Assembly (NCBI RefSeq): GCF_019799965.1
Contig: NZ_JABGCJ010000001.1
Coordinates: 310,001-374,000, forward strand
DNA from: Modestobacter italicus
Lineage (GTDB): Bacteria > Actinomycetota > Actinomycetes > Mycobacteriales > Geodermatophilaceae
Reading direction: 5' to 3'
DNA length: 64,000 nt
Shown here in pieces: positions 9,093-20,417 of the stretch. The notes under the pieces were generated by a model. The model searched no databases and was not told the origin of the DNA. It saw nothing but the letters and a program-made list of their open reading frames with translations. The position numbers were made by a program, and so were the translations under genes. Positions within the stretch are counted from its first letter, which is position 1, and the number at the start of each line of letters is the position of its first letter.

Positions 9093-10460
9093 GTGCCAGC
9101 ATCCGGTGTGAAGTCCGCCCGTCCTGCCCACCGGTGCTCCGAGTGCGGCTACACCTCCCCCAAGTGGGTCGGTCGCTGCCCGGAGTGCCAGGCCTGGGGC
9201 AGCATCCAGGAGGTCGGGGCGGTCGCCTCCTCGCTCCGCGCCGTCTCCGCCGGCCCGGTGAGCGCGAAGGCCCGCCCGATCGGTCAGGTCGAACTGGCCG
9301 GGGCCCGTGCCGTGCCCACCGGGATCGCCGAGTTCGACCGGGTGCTGGGCGGCGGGCTGGTGCCCGGGGCGGTCCTGCTCGTCGCCGGCGAGCCCGGCGT
9401 CGGCAAGTCCACCCTGCTGCTGGAGGTGGCGCACCGGGTCGCCGCGGCCAACGGGCCCACCCTCGTCGTCTCGGGCGAGGAGTCGGCCGCGCAGGTGCGG
9501 TTGCGCGCCGAGCGGATCGGCGCCCTGCACGACGACCTCTACCTCGCGGCGGAGACCGAGCTGTCCGCCGTCCTCTCCCACGTGGACGACGTGAACCCCT
9601 CCCTGCTGGTGCTCGACAGCGTGCAGACCGTCCGCTCCCCCGCCGTCGACGGCACCGACGGCGGGGCCACCCAGGTCCGCGCGGTGGCCAGCGCGCTCAT
9701 CGCGGTGGCCAAGGGGCGCGGGATGACCACGATCCTGGTCGGCCACGTCACCAAGGACGGCGCGATCGCCGGCCCGCGGGCGCTGGAGCACCTGGTCGAC
9801 GTGGTCATCTCCTTCGACGGTGAGCGCCACTCGACGCTGCGGATGATCCGGGCCACCAAGAACCGGTTCGGCCCGGCCGACGAGATCGGCTGCTTCGAGA
9901 TCGGTGACGGCGGCGTCGTCGGGGTGCCCGACCCCTCGCACCTGTTCGTGTCCCGCCGGTCGGCCCCGGTGCCCGGCAGCTGCGTCACGGTCACCATGGA
10001 GGGCAGCCGGCCGCTCCTGGCCGAGGTGCAGGCGCTGGTCGCCACCGCGGGTGGTGGCGGCTCGCCCCGGCGGGCGGTCAGCGGGCTGGACTCGCAGCGG
10101 GTCGCGATGGTCAACGCGGTGGTGGAACGGCGGGGCGGGGTGCGCCTGGCCGACGCGGACGTGTTCGCGGCCTCCGTCGGTGGCGTGCGCATCGTGGAGC
10201 CCGCCGCGGACCTGGCGCTGGCGTTGGCGATCGCGTCGGCGTCCAAGGACCGCCCGCTGCCGCACGGCGTGATCGCCCTGGGCGAGGTGGGGCTGTCCGG
10301 CGAGATCCGTCGGGTCGGCGGCATGGGCCGCCGGCTGGCCGAGGCCGCCCGGCAGGGCTACACCGCCGCCCTCGTGCCCGAGGACTCCGGGCCGGCACCC
10401 AAGGGCCTGCGGCTGATCGAGGTGCCCGACATCGGTGCCGCGTTCGCCCGGCTCTGGTGA
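9093..10460 (+). CDS. radA: DNA repair protein RadA (Sms)
   Basis: 455 residues. The C4 zinc finger HRCSECGY...GRCPECQAW is at residues 14-36. The RecA-like ATPase has Walker A GEPGVGKST near 99-107 and the RadA-specific KNRFG motif near 256, and the C-terminal third is a Lon-protease-like domain. RadA promotes branch migration and processing of recombination intermediates as a helicase on single-stranded DNA. GTG at 9093 is taken as the start; GTG at 9108 is equally possible. It is followed by disA after 113 bp; in Bacillus subtilis and in actinobacteria radA and disA are neighbours and their products interact, so a shared role in checking DNA intermediates is likely. Confidence 0.97.
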   Translation: MPASGVKSARPAHRCSECGYTSPKWVGRCPECQAWGSIQEVGAVASSLRAVSAGPVSAKARPIGQVELAGARAVPTGIAEFDRVLGGGLVPGAVLLVAGEPGVGKSTLLLEVAHRVAAANGPTLVVSGEESAAQVRLRAERIGALHDDLYLAAETELSAVLSHVDDVNPSLLVLDSVQTVRSPAVDGTDGGATQVRAVASALIAVAKGRGMTTILVGHVTKDGAIAGPRALEHLVDVVISFDGERHSTLRMIRATKNRFGPADEIGCFEIGDGGVVGVPDPSHLFVSRRSAPVPGSCVTVTMEGSRPLLAEVQALVATAGGGGSPRRAVSGLDSQRVAMVNAVVERRGGVRLADADVFAASVGGVRIVEPAADLALALAIASASKDRPLPHGVIALGEVGLSGEIRRVGGMGRRLAEAARQGYTAALVPEDSGPAPKGLRLIEVPDIGAAFARLW

Positions 10461-10534
10461 CGCTGTGCGACCGGCACCAGCTCTCGTCCGCCCTCCGGAT
10501 GACCCGAGGTGGCCAGCGCCGCACCCCCGCCCCG

Positions 10535-10540
10535 TAGAAT
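10535..10540 (+). promoter_or_regulatory. Candidate -10 element for disA
   Basis: TAGAAT is close to the TATAAT consensus and unusually AT-rich for this DNA. Transcription would start near 10547, giving a short leader with AGGAG before the GTG at 10574. disA may thus have its own promoter besides read-through from radA. Confidence 0.55.
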
Positions 10541-10573
10541 CGTGGGCCGGACCACCGACCGTCAGGAGCGCTC

Positions 10574-11656
10574 GTGCCCCCCGCTGTGGACTCTGAGGCC
10601 GCACTGCGGGAACTGCTCGGTCGGATCGCCCCCGGCACCGCCCTCCGGGACGGCCTGGAGCGGATTCTCGCCGGCCGTACCGGAGCGCTGATCGTGCTGG
10701 GCTACGACCGGGTGGTCGAGTCGCTGTGCACCGGTGGGTTCGCCCTCGACGTCGCACTGTCGGCCACCCGGCTCCGCGAGCTGGCCAAGATGGACGGCGC
10801 GGTGATCGTCTCCTACGACGGCACCCGGATCGTCCGCGCCGGCGTGCACCTGATGCCCGACCCGACGATCCCTACCGAGGAGTCCGGCACCCGGCACCGC
10901 ACCGCGGAGCGGGTGGCGCTGCAGACCGGTTTCCCGGTCATCTCGGTCAGCCAGTCGATGCACATCATCTCGGTGTACGTAGCCGGCCGCCGCTACACCC
11001 TCGAGCACCCGACCACGATCCTCGCCCGGGCGAACCAGGCGCTGGCCGCGCTCGAGCGCTACAAGCTCCGCCTCGACGAGGTCGCCAGCACCCTCTCCGC
11101 ACTGGAGATCGAGGACCTGGTCACCGTGCGAGACGCGATGAGCGTCAGCCAGCGCCTGGAGATGGTCCGGCGCATCGCCGACGAGATCGAGGGCTTCGTC
11201 GTCGAGCTCGGCACCGACGGCCGCCTGCTGGCCCTGCAGCTGGACGAGATGCTCGCCGGGGTCGAGGAGGACCGCGGCCTGCTGGTCCGCGACTACCTGC
11301 CCAGCGGCCGCCGGGAGCGCACCGGCGAGGAGGTGCTCGCCGACCTGCGGGCGCTGTCGGCCACCGAGCTGCTCGACCTCTCCGCCGTCGCCCGTTGCTA
11401 CGGGCTGCCGACATCCCCCGACGCCCTGGACTCCCCGGTCAGCCCGCGCGGCTACCGGCTGCTCGCCCGGGTGCCCCGGCTGCCGGCCAGCATCATCGAC
11501 CGGCTGGTCAGCCACTTCGGCGGGCTGCAGAAGCTGCTGGCCGCCACCATCGAGGACCTGCTGGCCGTCGAGGGCGTGGGCGAGGCCCGGGCGCGGGGCA
11601 TCCGCGAGGGCCTGTCCCGGCTCGCGGAGACCTCGATCCTCGACCGCTACAGCTGA
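10574..11656 (+). CDS. disA: DNA integrity scanning diadenylate cyclase DisA
   Basis: 360 residues. The N-terminal DAC domain makes c-di-AMP from two ATP. Its catalytic DGA is in AKMDGAV near residue 74 and the ATP-binding RHR in GTRHRTAER near 107. A helical linker follows, then a C-terminal helix-hairpin-helix DNA-binding domain (HFGGLQKLL...[12 protein letters not shown], about 310-345). The protein forms octamers that scan DNA and lower c-di-AMP output when they meet branched structures. GTG is preceded by AGGAGCG. The stop is followed at once by a dispersed repeat element that also ends the converging gene. c-di-AMP usually controls potassium and osmolyte uptake; the osmoprotectant transporter at 28.7-32.5 kb has no visible link to it. 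Confidence 0.97.
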   Translation: MPPAVDSEAALRELLGRIAPGTALRDGLERILAGRTGALIVLGYDRVVESLCTGGFALDVALSATRLRELAKMDGAVIVSYDGTRIVRAGVHLMPDPTIPTEESGTRHRTAERVALQTGFPVISVSQSMHIISVYVAGRRYTLEHPTTILARANQALAALERYKLRLDEVASTLSALEIEDLVTVRDAMSVSQRLEMVRRIADEIEGFVVELGTDGRLLALQLDEMLAGVEEDRGLLVRDYLPSGRRERTGEEVLADLRALSATELLDLSAVARCYGLPTSPDALDSPVSPRGYRLLARVPRLPASIIDRLVSHFGGLQKLLAATIEDLLAVEGVGEARARGIREGLSRLAETSILDRYS

Positions 11657-11657
11657 T

Positions 11658-11714
11658 GGAGGCCCCCGCCCTCCTCGCCCCTCGCAGACTCGGGACGAGC
11701 CCTGGGCGGGGCCT
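11658..11714. repeat. Dispersed palindromic element, copy A
   Basis: Terminal inverted repeats GGCCCCCGCC (11661-11670) and GGGCGGGGCC (11704-11713) flank the conserved centre CCCCTCGCA-GACTCGGG. It fills the gap between the stops of disA and the converging gene. Related copies are at 16551, 28626, 40464 and 40516. Confidence 0.6.
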
Positions 11715-12414
11715 AGGTGAGGGTGAAGGCGGCGTCGGCGCTGGTCTTGGTGTCCAGCCGGGCGCGCAACACGTAGTCACCCGGTGGCGGCGGCACCCGG
11801 TCGCCGGCGCAGCCCGGGCTGCTGGTCAGCCCACCCCACAGCACCGGGAAGGCCGCGGCCTCCCCTGGCTGCAGCGTGCGCTGGTCCGTCGTGGTCTCCG
11901 GGAAGCAGTCGTTGCTGCCCCACACCCGGTTGCTCGCCGCGTCCAGCAGCACGATCTCCTGCAGCGCCTTGTCCAGGTCCCGCACGCAGGGCACCGGCGA
12001 GGTGTTCGTGACGACCAGGTCGAACGTCGGCTTGCTGCCGACCGGTGCGCTGGCCGGGTCGGGACGCACCTCGACGGCGATCATGTCGTCACCGCACGGC
12101 CCACCGGCCACCTGTGCCGGTGGGGCGGGCACCTCAGCCGACGGCTCCGGGGCGGTCGGCTCAGGTGCGGTCGTCGGCGGGATCGTCGGCACCTGGACGG
12201 CGGCCAGCGCGGGCACCACCTGCTCCAGACCCGGGATCGGCGTGGGCTCGGCCCCGGGCTCCCCGGCGGCGTCCGTCGAGGTCTCCGCGTCGCCGGTCGC
12301 GGCGGCCACGGCCACCCAGCCGCCACCGCCGAGCACGCCCAGGGCACAGCCGAGGGCCAGCAGACGTCGCCGCCAGTAGACGGAGGCAGGCAGCGGGCCG
12401 ACCGGGTGCAGCAC
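11713..12414 (-). CDS. Membrane-anchored extracytoplasmic protein (Rv3587c-like)
   Basis: 233 residues. A short basic N-terminus (YWRRR) precedes one transmembrane helix (about 17-39), then a Pro/Thr/Glu-rich spacer (about 40-105) and a predicted beta-sandwich domain. Four cysteines in that domain (GPCGDD, VPCVRD, NDCFPE, SPGCAG) could form two disulfides. No catalytic motif is seen; the domain resembles DUF4232-type or other secreted immunoglobulin-like folds. Its place between disA and mutY on the opposite strand is that of mycobacterial Rv3587c, a conserved membrane protein of unknown function. The carbonic anhydrase found next to it in mycobacteria is missing here. Confidence 0.72.
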   Translation of the reverse strand: MLHPVGPLPASVYWRRRLLALGCALGVLGGGGWVAVAAATGDAETSTDAAGEPGAEPTPIPGLEQVVPALAAVQVPTIPPTTAPEPTAPEPSAEVPAPPAQVAGGPCGDDMIAVEVRPDPASAPVGSKPTFDLVVTNTSPVPCVRDLDKALQEIVLLDAASNRVWGSNDCFPETTTDQRTLQPGEAAAFPVLWGGLTSSPGCAGDRVPPPPGDYVLRARLDTKTSADAAFTLT

Positions 12415-12530
12415 GCAGCGACGCTAACCGGCTGCCCGCCTCGTGACGGCACGCCACGCCACGTCCACGGGGCGCTCCCCGATCAGGAACACGCCGGCCG
12501 ACGGCACCGGGCGGCGAGTGGTGACCCAGC

Positions 12531-12550
12531 GTGGTGGAGCGATCCACCAC
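12531..12550. promoter_or_regulatory. Perfect palindrome upstream of mutY
   Basis: GTGGTGGA (12531-12538) and TCCACCAC (12543-12550) flank GCGA. It may be an operator half-site pair or a GNRA-loop hairpin. It lies 43 bp before the mutY start in the 179-bp gap that also serves the divergent membrane protein. The rest of the gap shows nothing recognisable. Confidence 0.4.
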
Positions 12551-12593
12551 CATCGCGCCGGTAGCCGCGCGATCCGGGGCAGACTGGACACCC

Positions 12594-13499
12594 GTGAGCA
12601 CTCCCCTGCCCGAGGCCGACCTCGGCCCGGTCGACGTCCCGGTCGGTGAGGTGCTCGTCGACTGGTACGCCGGCGCCGCCCGGGACCTGCCGTGGCGGGC
12701 CCCCGGCACCGACCCGTGGGCGGTGCTGGTCAGCGAGGTGATGCTGCAGCAGACCCCGGTCGCCCGGGTCGAGCCGGTCTGGCGCGCGTGGCTGGAGCGC
12801 TGGCCCACGCCCGCCCACCTGGCCGCGGCCACCCCGGCCGACGTCATCCGCGCCTGGGGCAAGCTGGGCTACCCGCGGCGCGCCCTCCGACTGCGCGAGG
12901 CCGCCGTCGCCATCAGCGAGCGGCACGCCGGCGTCGTGCCCGCCGACGTCGCGGAGCTGGAGGCGCTGCCCGGGGTCGGCACCTACACCGCCCGGGCGGT
13001 CGCCTGCTTCGGGTACGGCAGCCGCCAGCCCGTGGTGGACACCAACGTCCGCCGGGTCGTCGCCCGGTTGGTGCACGGCCGGGCGGAGGCGGCCCCGGCC
13101 CGTGCGTCCGACCTGGCCGACATCACCGCCCTCGCACCGGTCGACGACGCCCGCGCCGTCCGCTTCTCGGTCGCGGTGATGGAGCTGGGGGCGCTCGTCT
13201 GCGTCGCCGGCACGCCGCGCTGCGGGGTCTGCCCGGTGCGCGAGCGCTGCGCGTGGCGGCTCGCCGGCTCCCCCGCCCACGACGGCCCGGCCCGGCGGGT
13301 GCAGAAGTTCGCCGGCACCGACCGGCAGGTCCGCGGGCGGCTGCTGGACGTGCTGCGCGCAGCCCCGGAGCCGGTGCCGGCCGAAGCCCTCACCCCGGCG
13401 TGGGACGACGCCGTGCAGCGGTCGCGGTGTCTGGACTCACTGCTGGTCGACGGCCTGGTCGAGCAGACGCCCGACGGCCGCTTCGCGCTTCCCCACTGA
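12594..13499 (+). CDS. mutY: A/G-specific adenine DNA glycosylase
   Basis: 301 residues. MutY removes adenine mispaired with 8-oxoguanine. The catalytic Glu is in SEVMLQQTP, the helix-hairpin-helix in LPGVGTYTA and the catalytic Asp in VDTNVRRV. The [4Fe-4S] ligands form a perfect C-x6-C-x2-C-x5-C (CVAGTPRCGVCPVRERC). The C-terminal NUDIX-like 8-oxoG recognition domain of E. coli MutY is reduced to about 70 residues with winged-helix character, as in other actinobacterial MutY proteins of about 300 residues, so this is not a truncation. GTG at 12594 is preferred; a longer frame begins at 12531 inside the palindrome. It is the last gene of the repair block and is followed by the 24-bp repeat array. 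Confidence 0.94.
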   Translation: MSTPLPEADLGPVDVPVGEVLVDWYAGAARDLPWRAPGTDPWAVLVSEVMLQQTPVARVEPVWRAWLERWPTPAHLAAATPADVIRAWGKLGYPRRALRLREAAVAISERHAGVVPADVAELEALPGVGTYTARAVACFGYGSRQPVVDTNVRRVVARLVHGRAEAAPARASDLADITALAPVDDARAVRFSVAVMELGALVCVAGTPRCGVCPVRERCAWRLAGSPAHDGPARRVQKFAGTDRQVRGRLLDVLRAAPEPVPAEALTPAWDDAVQRSRCLDSLLVDGLVEQTPDGRFALPH

Positions 13500-13514
13500 C
13501 CCGCCGCGGGTGCG

Positions 13515-13632
13515 TGATCGCGCGAAAGCGCGGGTGCTTGATCGCGCGAAAGCGCGGGTGCGTGATCGCGCGAAAGCGCGGGAGCGTGATCGCGCGAAAG
13601 CGCGGGAGCGTGATCGCGCGAAAGCGCGGGAG
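13515..13632. repeat. Five-copy 24-bp tandem repeat, each unit a GAAA-loop hairpin
   Basis: Five contiguous units start at 13515, 13539, 13563, 13587 and 13611 (the last lacks two bases). Each is TGATCGCGCGAAAGCGCGGG plus four variable bases (TGCT, TGCG or AGCG). Within each, CGCGC-GAAA-GCGCG is a 5-bp stem closed by a GNRA tetraloop. A degenerate partial unit precedes the first at about 13506. The array begins 15 bp after the mutY stop and ends 21 bp before a strong terminator. Three frames stay open through it on each strand only because 24 is a multiple of three; no gene is inferred. Confidence 0.9.
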
Positions 13633-13653
13633 TTCCCGACGGCGGGGTGGCAC

Positions 13654-13697
13654 GACGAAGGGCCGCCCCCCGCAGCTGCGGAGGACGGCCCTTCGTC
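13654..13697. terminator. Bidirectional terminator between mutY and clpC
   Basis: GACGAAGGGCCG (13654-13665) and CGGCCCTTCGTC (13686-13697) are perfect 12-bp inverted repeats around a GC-rich loop, between the converging mutY and clpC stops. Confidence 0.8.
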
Positions 13698-13724
13698 ATG
13701 GCCCGTCCGAGGACGGGCGCTGTG

Positions 13725-16268
<2,544 letters not shown>

Positions 16269-16479
16269 CTGCTGTATCTCCCTCTGACCGGCTGGACCTG
16301 CTGTGCTCGTGTCCCCGGCAGGGGACGGTGGACACCCGACGTACGTCGGCGCGCTGGGGCACCGGTCGCTCCACTGTAGTTCGCACCACCCGATCGGCGT
16401 CGAGACGAGGCCGTCGGACCGGGTCGGGGGGCTCGATGGAGACAACTGTCGTCCCAGGAGTGGTGTTCCGCCGCGGTTA

Positions 16480-16490
16480 CGCCATCAGCG
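16480..16490 (-). promoter_or_regulatory. Candidate ClgR operator upstream of clpC
   Basis: On the clpC strand the sequence is CGCTGATGGCG, matching the ClgR core CGCYNANRGCG (as I recall it from corynebacteria and mycobacteria) at every position. It lies in the 342-bp gap between clpC and lsr2. That gap also holds, going toward lsr2, the 19-bp terminator hairpin (16495-16535) and a dispersed repeat (16551-16611). The remaining 16269-16479 should contain the clpC promoter, though I see no convincing -10/-35 pair. Confidence 0.5.
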
Positions 16491-16494
16491 GACG

Positions 16495-16535
16495 CACGAC
16501 GGCCCGGCACCTCGATGAGGTGCCGGGCCGTCGTG
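16495..16535 (-). terminator. Strong hairpin terminator downstream of lsr2
   Basis: A perfect 19-bp stem (16495-16513 with 17-base complement extending to 16535) closes on a GAT loop. It isolates lsr2 transcription from the clpC promoter region. Confidence 0.8.
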
Positions 16536-16550
16536 GTGACGTGCTGGAAC

Positions 16551-16611
16551 GGCCCCGCTACAGGGGCCCGCCCTGAGCTTGCGAAGGGTGGGGGGTAGCG
16601 GGGTCCTTCTT
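16551..16611. repeat. Dispersed palindromic element, copy B
   Basis: Reverse orientation relative to copies A and C. Ends GGCCCCGCTAC (16551-16561) and GTAGCGGGGTCC (16595-16606) surround GAGCTTGCGAAGGGTGGGG. It begins right at the lsr2 stop codon. Confidence 0.6.
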
Positions 16612-16964
16612 CAGTGCGCGGCCTCGTAGGCCTCGACGACGCTGGCCGGGATGCGGCCGCGGTCGCTGACCTCGTGCCCGTTCTTGCGCGCCCAGTCGCG
16701 GATCGCGCCGGCCTGCTCGCGGTCCATCCGGCCACCGCCGCCGGTCGCGCGGGAACGGCCGGCACCGGAGGCGCGGGTGCCGCGGCTGCTCACCTTGCGC
16801 GCCGCCGAGACGTACTTGCCGAAGACGTCACGCATCTCCGCGGCGTTCTTCTCCGACAGGTCGATCTCGTACGTCGTCCCGTCGAGGGCGAAGGAGACCG
16901 TCTCGTCAGCGGAGATGCTGTCGTCGAGGTCGTCGCTCAGGATCACCTGGACCTTGCGTGCCAT
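16611..16964 (-). CDS. lsr2: Nucleoid-associated xenogeneic silencer Lsr2
   Basis: 117 residues from the ATG of [15 protein letters not shown]. The N-terminal beta/alpha dimerisation domain (1-55) includes [17 protein letters not shown] basic, Gly/Arg-rich linker follows, and the C-terminal DNA-binding domain carries the minor-groove motif SDRGRIP, whose RGR works like an AT-hook. Lsr2 bridges AT-rich DNA and represses acquired genes in actinobacteria. GGAGTG precedes the ATG. The 142-bp gap to lysS is the most AT-rich non-coding DNA in the window (run of CCAATTTCGCC near 17053) and presumably holds the lsr2 promoter and possibly Lsr2 autoregulatory sites; it is bounded by the lysS stop. Confidence 0.97.
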   Translation of the reverse strand: MARKVQVILSDDLDDSISADETVSFALDGTTYEIDLSEKNAAEMRDVFGKYVSAARKVSSRGTRASGAGRSRATGGGGRMDREQAGAIRDWARKNGHEVSDRGRIPASVVEAYEAAH

Positions 16965-17106
16965 TTGTCTGCTCACTCCTGTTGCTACGGGCATGTGGAC
17001 TGTCGTCATTGCTGCCCCGTGTTCGACGCCAGCCATTGCACCACAGTGGGTGCCAATTTCGCCAATCCCGTTGCATTTCCCCAGGAAAGTGACCCGGACA
17101 GGTGAC

Positions 17107-18612
17107 CTATTGGTGCAGTGGGCGCACCAAAGGGAACAGGATCGTCTCCCTGATGCCCAGTCCGGTGAGGGTCATCATCAGGCGGTCGATGCCCATGCCG
17201 ACACCGGCGGTCGGCGGCATCCCGTACTCGAGCGCCTCCAGGAAGTCCTCGTCCAGCTGCATCGCCTCGGGGTCACCGGCTGCGGCCAGCAGTGCCTGCT
17301 GGGTGAACCGCTCCCGCTGGACTACCGGGTCGACCAGCTCGGAGTAGCCGGTGCCGCGCTCGATCCCGCCGATGTAGAGGTCCCACTTCTCCGCCACACC
17401 GGGGTCGGTGCGGTGGGCGCGGGTCAGCGGCGAGGTGTCGATCGGGTAGTCGATGACGAAGGTCGGCGCCTGGAGGGTGTCCTGCACCAGGGCCTCGAAC
17501 AGCTCCTCGACCACCTTGCCGGGCAGCCACGCGGGGTCGACGCCCACCTCGTGCCGGGCGGCGATCTCGCGCAGCCGCTCGACCGGGGTCTGCGGGGTGA
17601 CCTCCTCACCGACGGCGTCCGAGACCACCGAGTACAGCTTGACCTGTGGCCATTCTCCGGACAGGTCGACCTCGGTTCCGTCGTTGTGTCGCGCCACCTG
17701 GTCGCCGAACAGGGCCTCACAGCATTCCTGGATGAGTTCCCGGGTGATGCGGGCGCCGTCGGTGTAATCACCGTGGGCGGCATAGAACTCGAGCATCGCG
17801 AACTCCGGCGAGTGCGACGAGTCGGCGCCCTCGTTCCGGAAGTTCCGGTTGATCTCGAAGACCCGGTCGAGCCCGCCGACGATGCAGCGCTTGAGGAACA
17901 ACTCGGGGGCGATGCGCAGGTAGAGGTCCAGGTCGAAGGCGTTCATGTGCGTGCGGAACGGCCGGGCGGTGGCGCCACCGTGCACCGTCTGCAGCATCGG
18001 CGTCTCGACCTCGAGGAACTGCCGCCGGGTCAGCCCGGCGCGCAGCGTGGCGTTGACGGTGGCGCGCTGCTGGACGGTGCGCCGGGCCTCGTCGCGCACG
18101 ATCAGGTCGACGTAGCGGCGGCGGACCCGCAGCTCCTCGCTCATCGGCTTGTGCGCCACCGGCAGCGGCCGCAGCGCCTTGGCCGCCAGCTGCCAGGAGT
18201 CGGCGAACACCGACAGCTCGCCGCGGCGCGACGTCCCGACCTCGCCGGTGACCAGCACGTGGTCGCCGAGGTCGACGTCGCCCTTCCAGGCGGCGAGGGC
18301 CTCCTCGCCCACCCGGTCGATCGACAGCATCACCTGCAGCTCGGTGTCGCCCTCGCGCAGCGTCGCGAAGCAGAGCTTGCCGGTGTTGCGGGAGAAGATC
18401 ACCCGCCCGGTCACGCCGACCTGCTCACCGGTCATCGTGTCCGGCTCCAGGTCGGGGTGCGCGGCGCGGACCTCGGCCAGGCCCGTCGTGCGGGCGACGG
18501 TCACCGGATAGGGGTCGACGCCGGCCTCGCGCAGCCGGTCCAGCTTGGCCCGCCGGACCCGCAGCTGCTCCGGGAGTTCGTCGTCGGGCAGGCTGGACGG
18601 TTCCTCACTCAC
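17107..18612 (-). CDS. lysS: Lysyl-tRNA synthetase (class II)
   Basis: 501 residues from GTG at 18612. The N-terminal OB-fold anticodon-binding domain (about 60-170) is followed by the class II core: motif 2 in [20 protein letters not shown] and motif 3 in [12 protein letters not shown]. It attaches lysine to tRNA-Lys. No MprF-like membrane domain is fused. It is the last gene of the pan-nad-coaX operon, starting 10 bp after coaX, and lies next to lsr2 and clpC as in mycobacteria. No strong Shine-Dalgarno is seen, so translation may rely on coupling to coaX. Confidence 0.96.
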   Translation of the reverse strand: MSEEPSSLPDDELPEQLRVRRAKLDRLREAGVDPYPVTVARTTGLAEVRAAHPDLEPDTMTGEQVGVTGRVIFSRNTGKLCFATLREGDTELQVMLSIDRVGEEALAAWKGDVDLGDHVLVTGEVGTSRRGELSVFADSWQLAAKALRPLPVAHKPMSEELRVRRRYVDLIVRDEARRTVQQRATVNATLRAGLTRRQFLEVETPMLQTVHGGATARPFRTHMNAFDLDLYLRIAPELFLKRCIVGGLDRVFEINRNFRNEGADSSHSPEFAMLEFYAAHGDYTDGARITRELIQECCEALFGDQVARHNDGTEVDLSGEWPQVKLYSVVSDAVGEEVTPQTPVERLREIAARHEVGVDPAWLPGKVVEELFEALVQDTLQAPTFVIDYPIDTSPLTRAHRTDPGVAEKWDLYIGGIERGTGYSELVDPVVQRERFTQQALLAAAGDPEAMQLDEDFLEALEYGMPPTAGVGMGIDRLMMTLTGLGIRETILFPLVRPLHQ

Positions 18613-18622
18613 GGGCCCGAGC

Positions 18623-19447
18623 CTACGGGCGTCCCGACGGCGCCCCACCACCGCTGGCCCCAGCGGAGGACTGGTGGCGGGCGAAGGCCAGCCGCAGTCC
18701 GTGCACGGTGAGATCGGGCTCACGCTCACCGATCGTGCGGCAGCTGTCCGCGACCAGCCGGTGCAGCCCGCCGGTGGCCACGACCACCGGCGCCGAGCCG
18801 AACTGCGCGACCAGCTCCGCGGCGATCCGGGCGACGAGCCCGTCGACCAGCCCGGCGAAGCCCAGGACCAGCCCGGACTGCAGGGCGGCCACGGTGTTCT
18901 TGCCGATCGCGTGCGGTGGCACGGTGAGCTCCACCGACCGCAGCTGGGCGGCCCGGGTGGCCAGCGCCTCCAGGCTCACCTCCACCCCGGGGGCCAGCGC
19001 GCCGCCGAGGAACTGCCCGTCGGGCCCGATCGCGTCCACGTTGGTCGAGGTGCCGAAGTCCACGACGACGACCGGCCGGCCGGTGCCGTCGGGGCGCCGT
19101 CCGAAGAGCTCGTGCGCGGCCAGCGCGGTGACCACCCGGTCGGCGCCGACCTCGCGGGGGTTGTCCACGTGCAGCGGCACCCCGGTGCGCACCCCCGGAC
19201 CGATCAGCGTCACCGGGACGGCGAGCCGGTCCAGCAGCTGGCGCAGCGCCGGGAGCAGGGCCGGCACGGTCGAGCAGGCGGCGACGCCGGTGACCTCGGT
19301 GTCGCGCAGCAGCGCCCGCCAGAGCATGTGCAGCTCGTCGGCGGTGGCGTGCGGGGCGGTGGTGACCCGCCAGCAGTCCACCCGCCGGTCGGCGTCGAAG
19401 GTGGCCAGCACCGTCTGGCTGTTGCCGACGTCCACGGTGAGCAGCAC
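18623..19447 (-). CDS. coaX: Type III pantothenate kinase
   Basis: 274 residues from GTG. CoaX phosphorylates pantothenate, the first step to CoA, with a monovalent cation and without feedback inhibition by CoA. The ASKHA-fold motifs are present: [12 protein letters not shown] (phosphate-1), [27 protein letters not shown] (phosphate-2) and ATGGLHRL near the end. Only one base separates it from nadC. Mycobacteria carry this gene in the same place beside an active type I CoaA; whether another kinase exists here cannot be seen. The C-terminal ~20 residues are a Gly/Ser tail. Confidence 0.95.
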   Translation of the reverse strand: MLLTVDVGNSQTVLATFDADRRVDCWRVTTAPHATADELHMLWRALLRDTEVTGVAACSTVPALLPALRQLLDRLAVPVTLIGPGVRTGVPLHVDNPREVGADRVVTALAAHELFGRRPDGTGRPVVVVDFGTSTNVDAIGPDGQFLGGALAPGVEVSLEALATRAAQLRSVELTVPPHAIGKNTVAALQSGLVLGFAGLVDGLVARIAAELVAQFGSAPVVVATGGLHRLVADSCRTIGEREPDLTVHGLRLAFARHQSSAGASGGGAPSGRP

Positions 19448-19448
19448 G

Positions 19449-20417
19449 TCAGTCCGTCCGCAGGTCGAGGGCCCGGAGGTCGAGGGCGAGGTCGAGGATC
19501 GGCGAGGAGTGGGTCAGCGCGCCGACGGAGAGGAAGTCGATGCCGGTGTCGGCGACCTCCCGTGCGACGTCCAGGGTCAGCCCGCCGGTGGCCTCCAGGT
19601 CGACGTCCAGGTCGCCCACCATGGTGACGGCCTCCCGCAGCTGGTCGGGGGTCATGTTGTCCAGCAGCAGGAAGTCACCACCGGCGTCCAGCGCCTCACC
19701 CACCTGGTCGAGGGTGTCGCACTCGACCTGCACGGTGACCCGGGGCGCCCGTTCGCGGACCAGCGCCACGGCCGCGGCCACCGACCCGGCGGCGGCGACG
19801 TGGTTGTCCTTGACCATCGCGACGTCGTAGAGGCCCATCCGCTTGTTCGACCCGCCGCCGCAGCGCACCGCGTACTTCTCCAGCGGCCGCAGCCCCGGCG
19901 TGGTCTTGCGGGTGTCCAGCACGACGGCGCCCGTGCCGGCCACCGCGTCCACCCACGCCCGGGTGGCGGTGGCGATGCCGCTGGCCCGGCTGGCGATGTT
20001 GAGCGCGCTCCGCTCGGCGGCCAGCAGCGCCCGCACCGGCCCGCGCACGGTGAGCAGCACGTCGCCGCGCCGGACCCGGTCGCCGTCCGCGGCCCCGGCG
20101 GTGAGGGTCGCCCCGGGGGCGAGCCGGGTGAACACCCGGGCGGCCACCGGCAGCCCGGCGACGACGCCGTCGGCGCGGGCGACCAGGTCTGCGGTGCCGA
20201 ACCGGGTGCCGGGCACGGTCGCCGCGCTGGTGACGTCGTAGCCGACGGCGACGTCGGGGGCGCTGGGCAGCGGGGCGCCGCCGGTGAGGTCCTCGGTGAG
20301 GGTGCGCTCGACCAGCTCGTCGACCCAGCCGGCGGCCAGGCCGGTGCCGGTCAGGTCGGTGGGGTCGGTGGGCAGCGCGCGGCTCGCCGGTGTGGTCACC
20401 GGGTCATGCTCGCTCAC
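19449..20417 (-). CDS. nadC: Quinolinate phosphoribosyltransferase (carboxylating)
   Basis: 322 residues from the GTG that overlaps the nadB stop (GTGA). NadC converts quinolinate and PRPP to nicotinate mononucleotide with loss of CO2. Signatures: ERSALNIASRASGIAT, DTRKTTPGLRPLEKYAV (substrate-binding Arg/Lys), GGGSNKRMGLYD, KDNH, and the TIM-barrel phosphate-binding end LEATGGLTLD and FLSVGALTHS. The first ~25 residues are a variable extension; an internal GTG six codons downstream is an alternative start. It directly uses the product of NadB plus NadA; nadA is not in the window, although nadA-nadB-nadC are usually together. Confidence 0.96.
   Translation of the reverse strand: MSEHDPVTTPASRALPTDPTDLTGTGLAAGWVDELVERTLTEDLTGGAPLPSAPDVAVGYDVTSAATVPGTRFGTADLVARADGVVAGLPVAARVFTRLAPGATLTAGAADGDRVRRGDVLLTVRGPVRALLAAERSALNIASRASGIATATRAWVDAVAGTGAVVLDTRKTTPGLRPLEKYAVRCGGGSNKRMGLYDVAMVKDNHVAAAGSVAAAVALVRERAPRVTVQVECDTLDQVGEALDAGGDFLLLDNMTPDQLREAVTMVGDLDVDLEATGGLTLDVAREVADTGIDFLSVGALTHSSPILDLALDLRALDLRTD

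Noticed and set aside
13280-13499. MutY truncated at the C-terminus
   Set aside because: About 300 residues without a full NUDIX-like domain is usual for actinobacterial MutY.
13506-13632. CRISPR array
   Set aside because: Repeats are contiguous 24-bp units with no spacers, and no cas genes are in the window.
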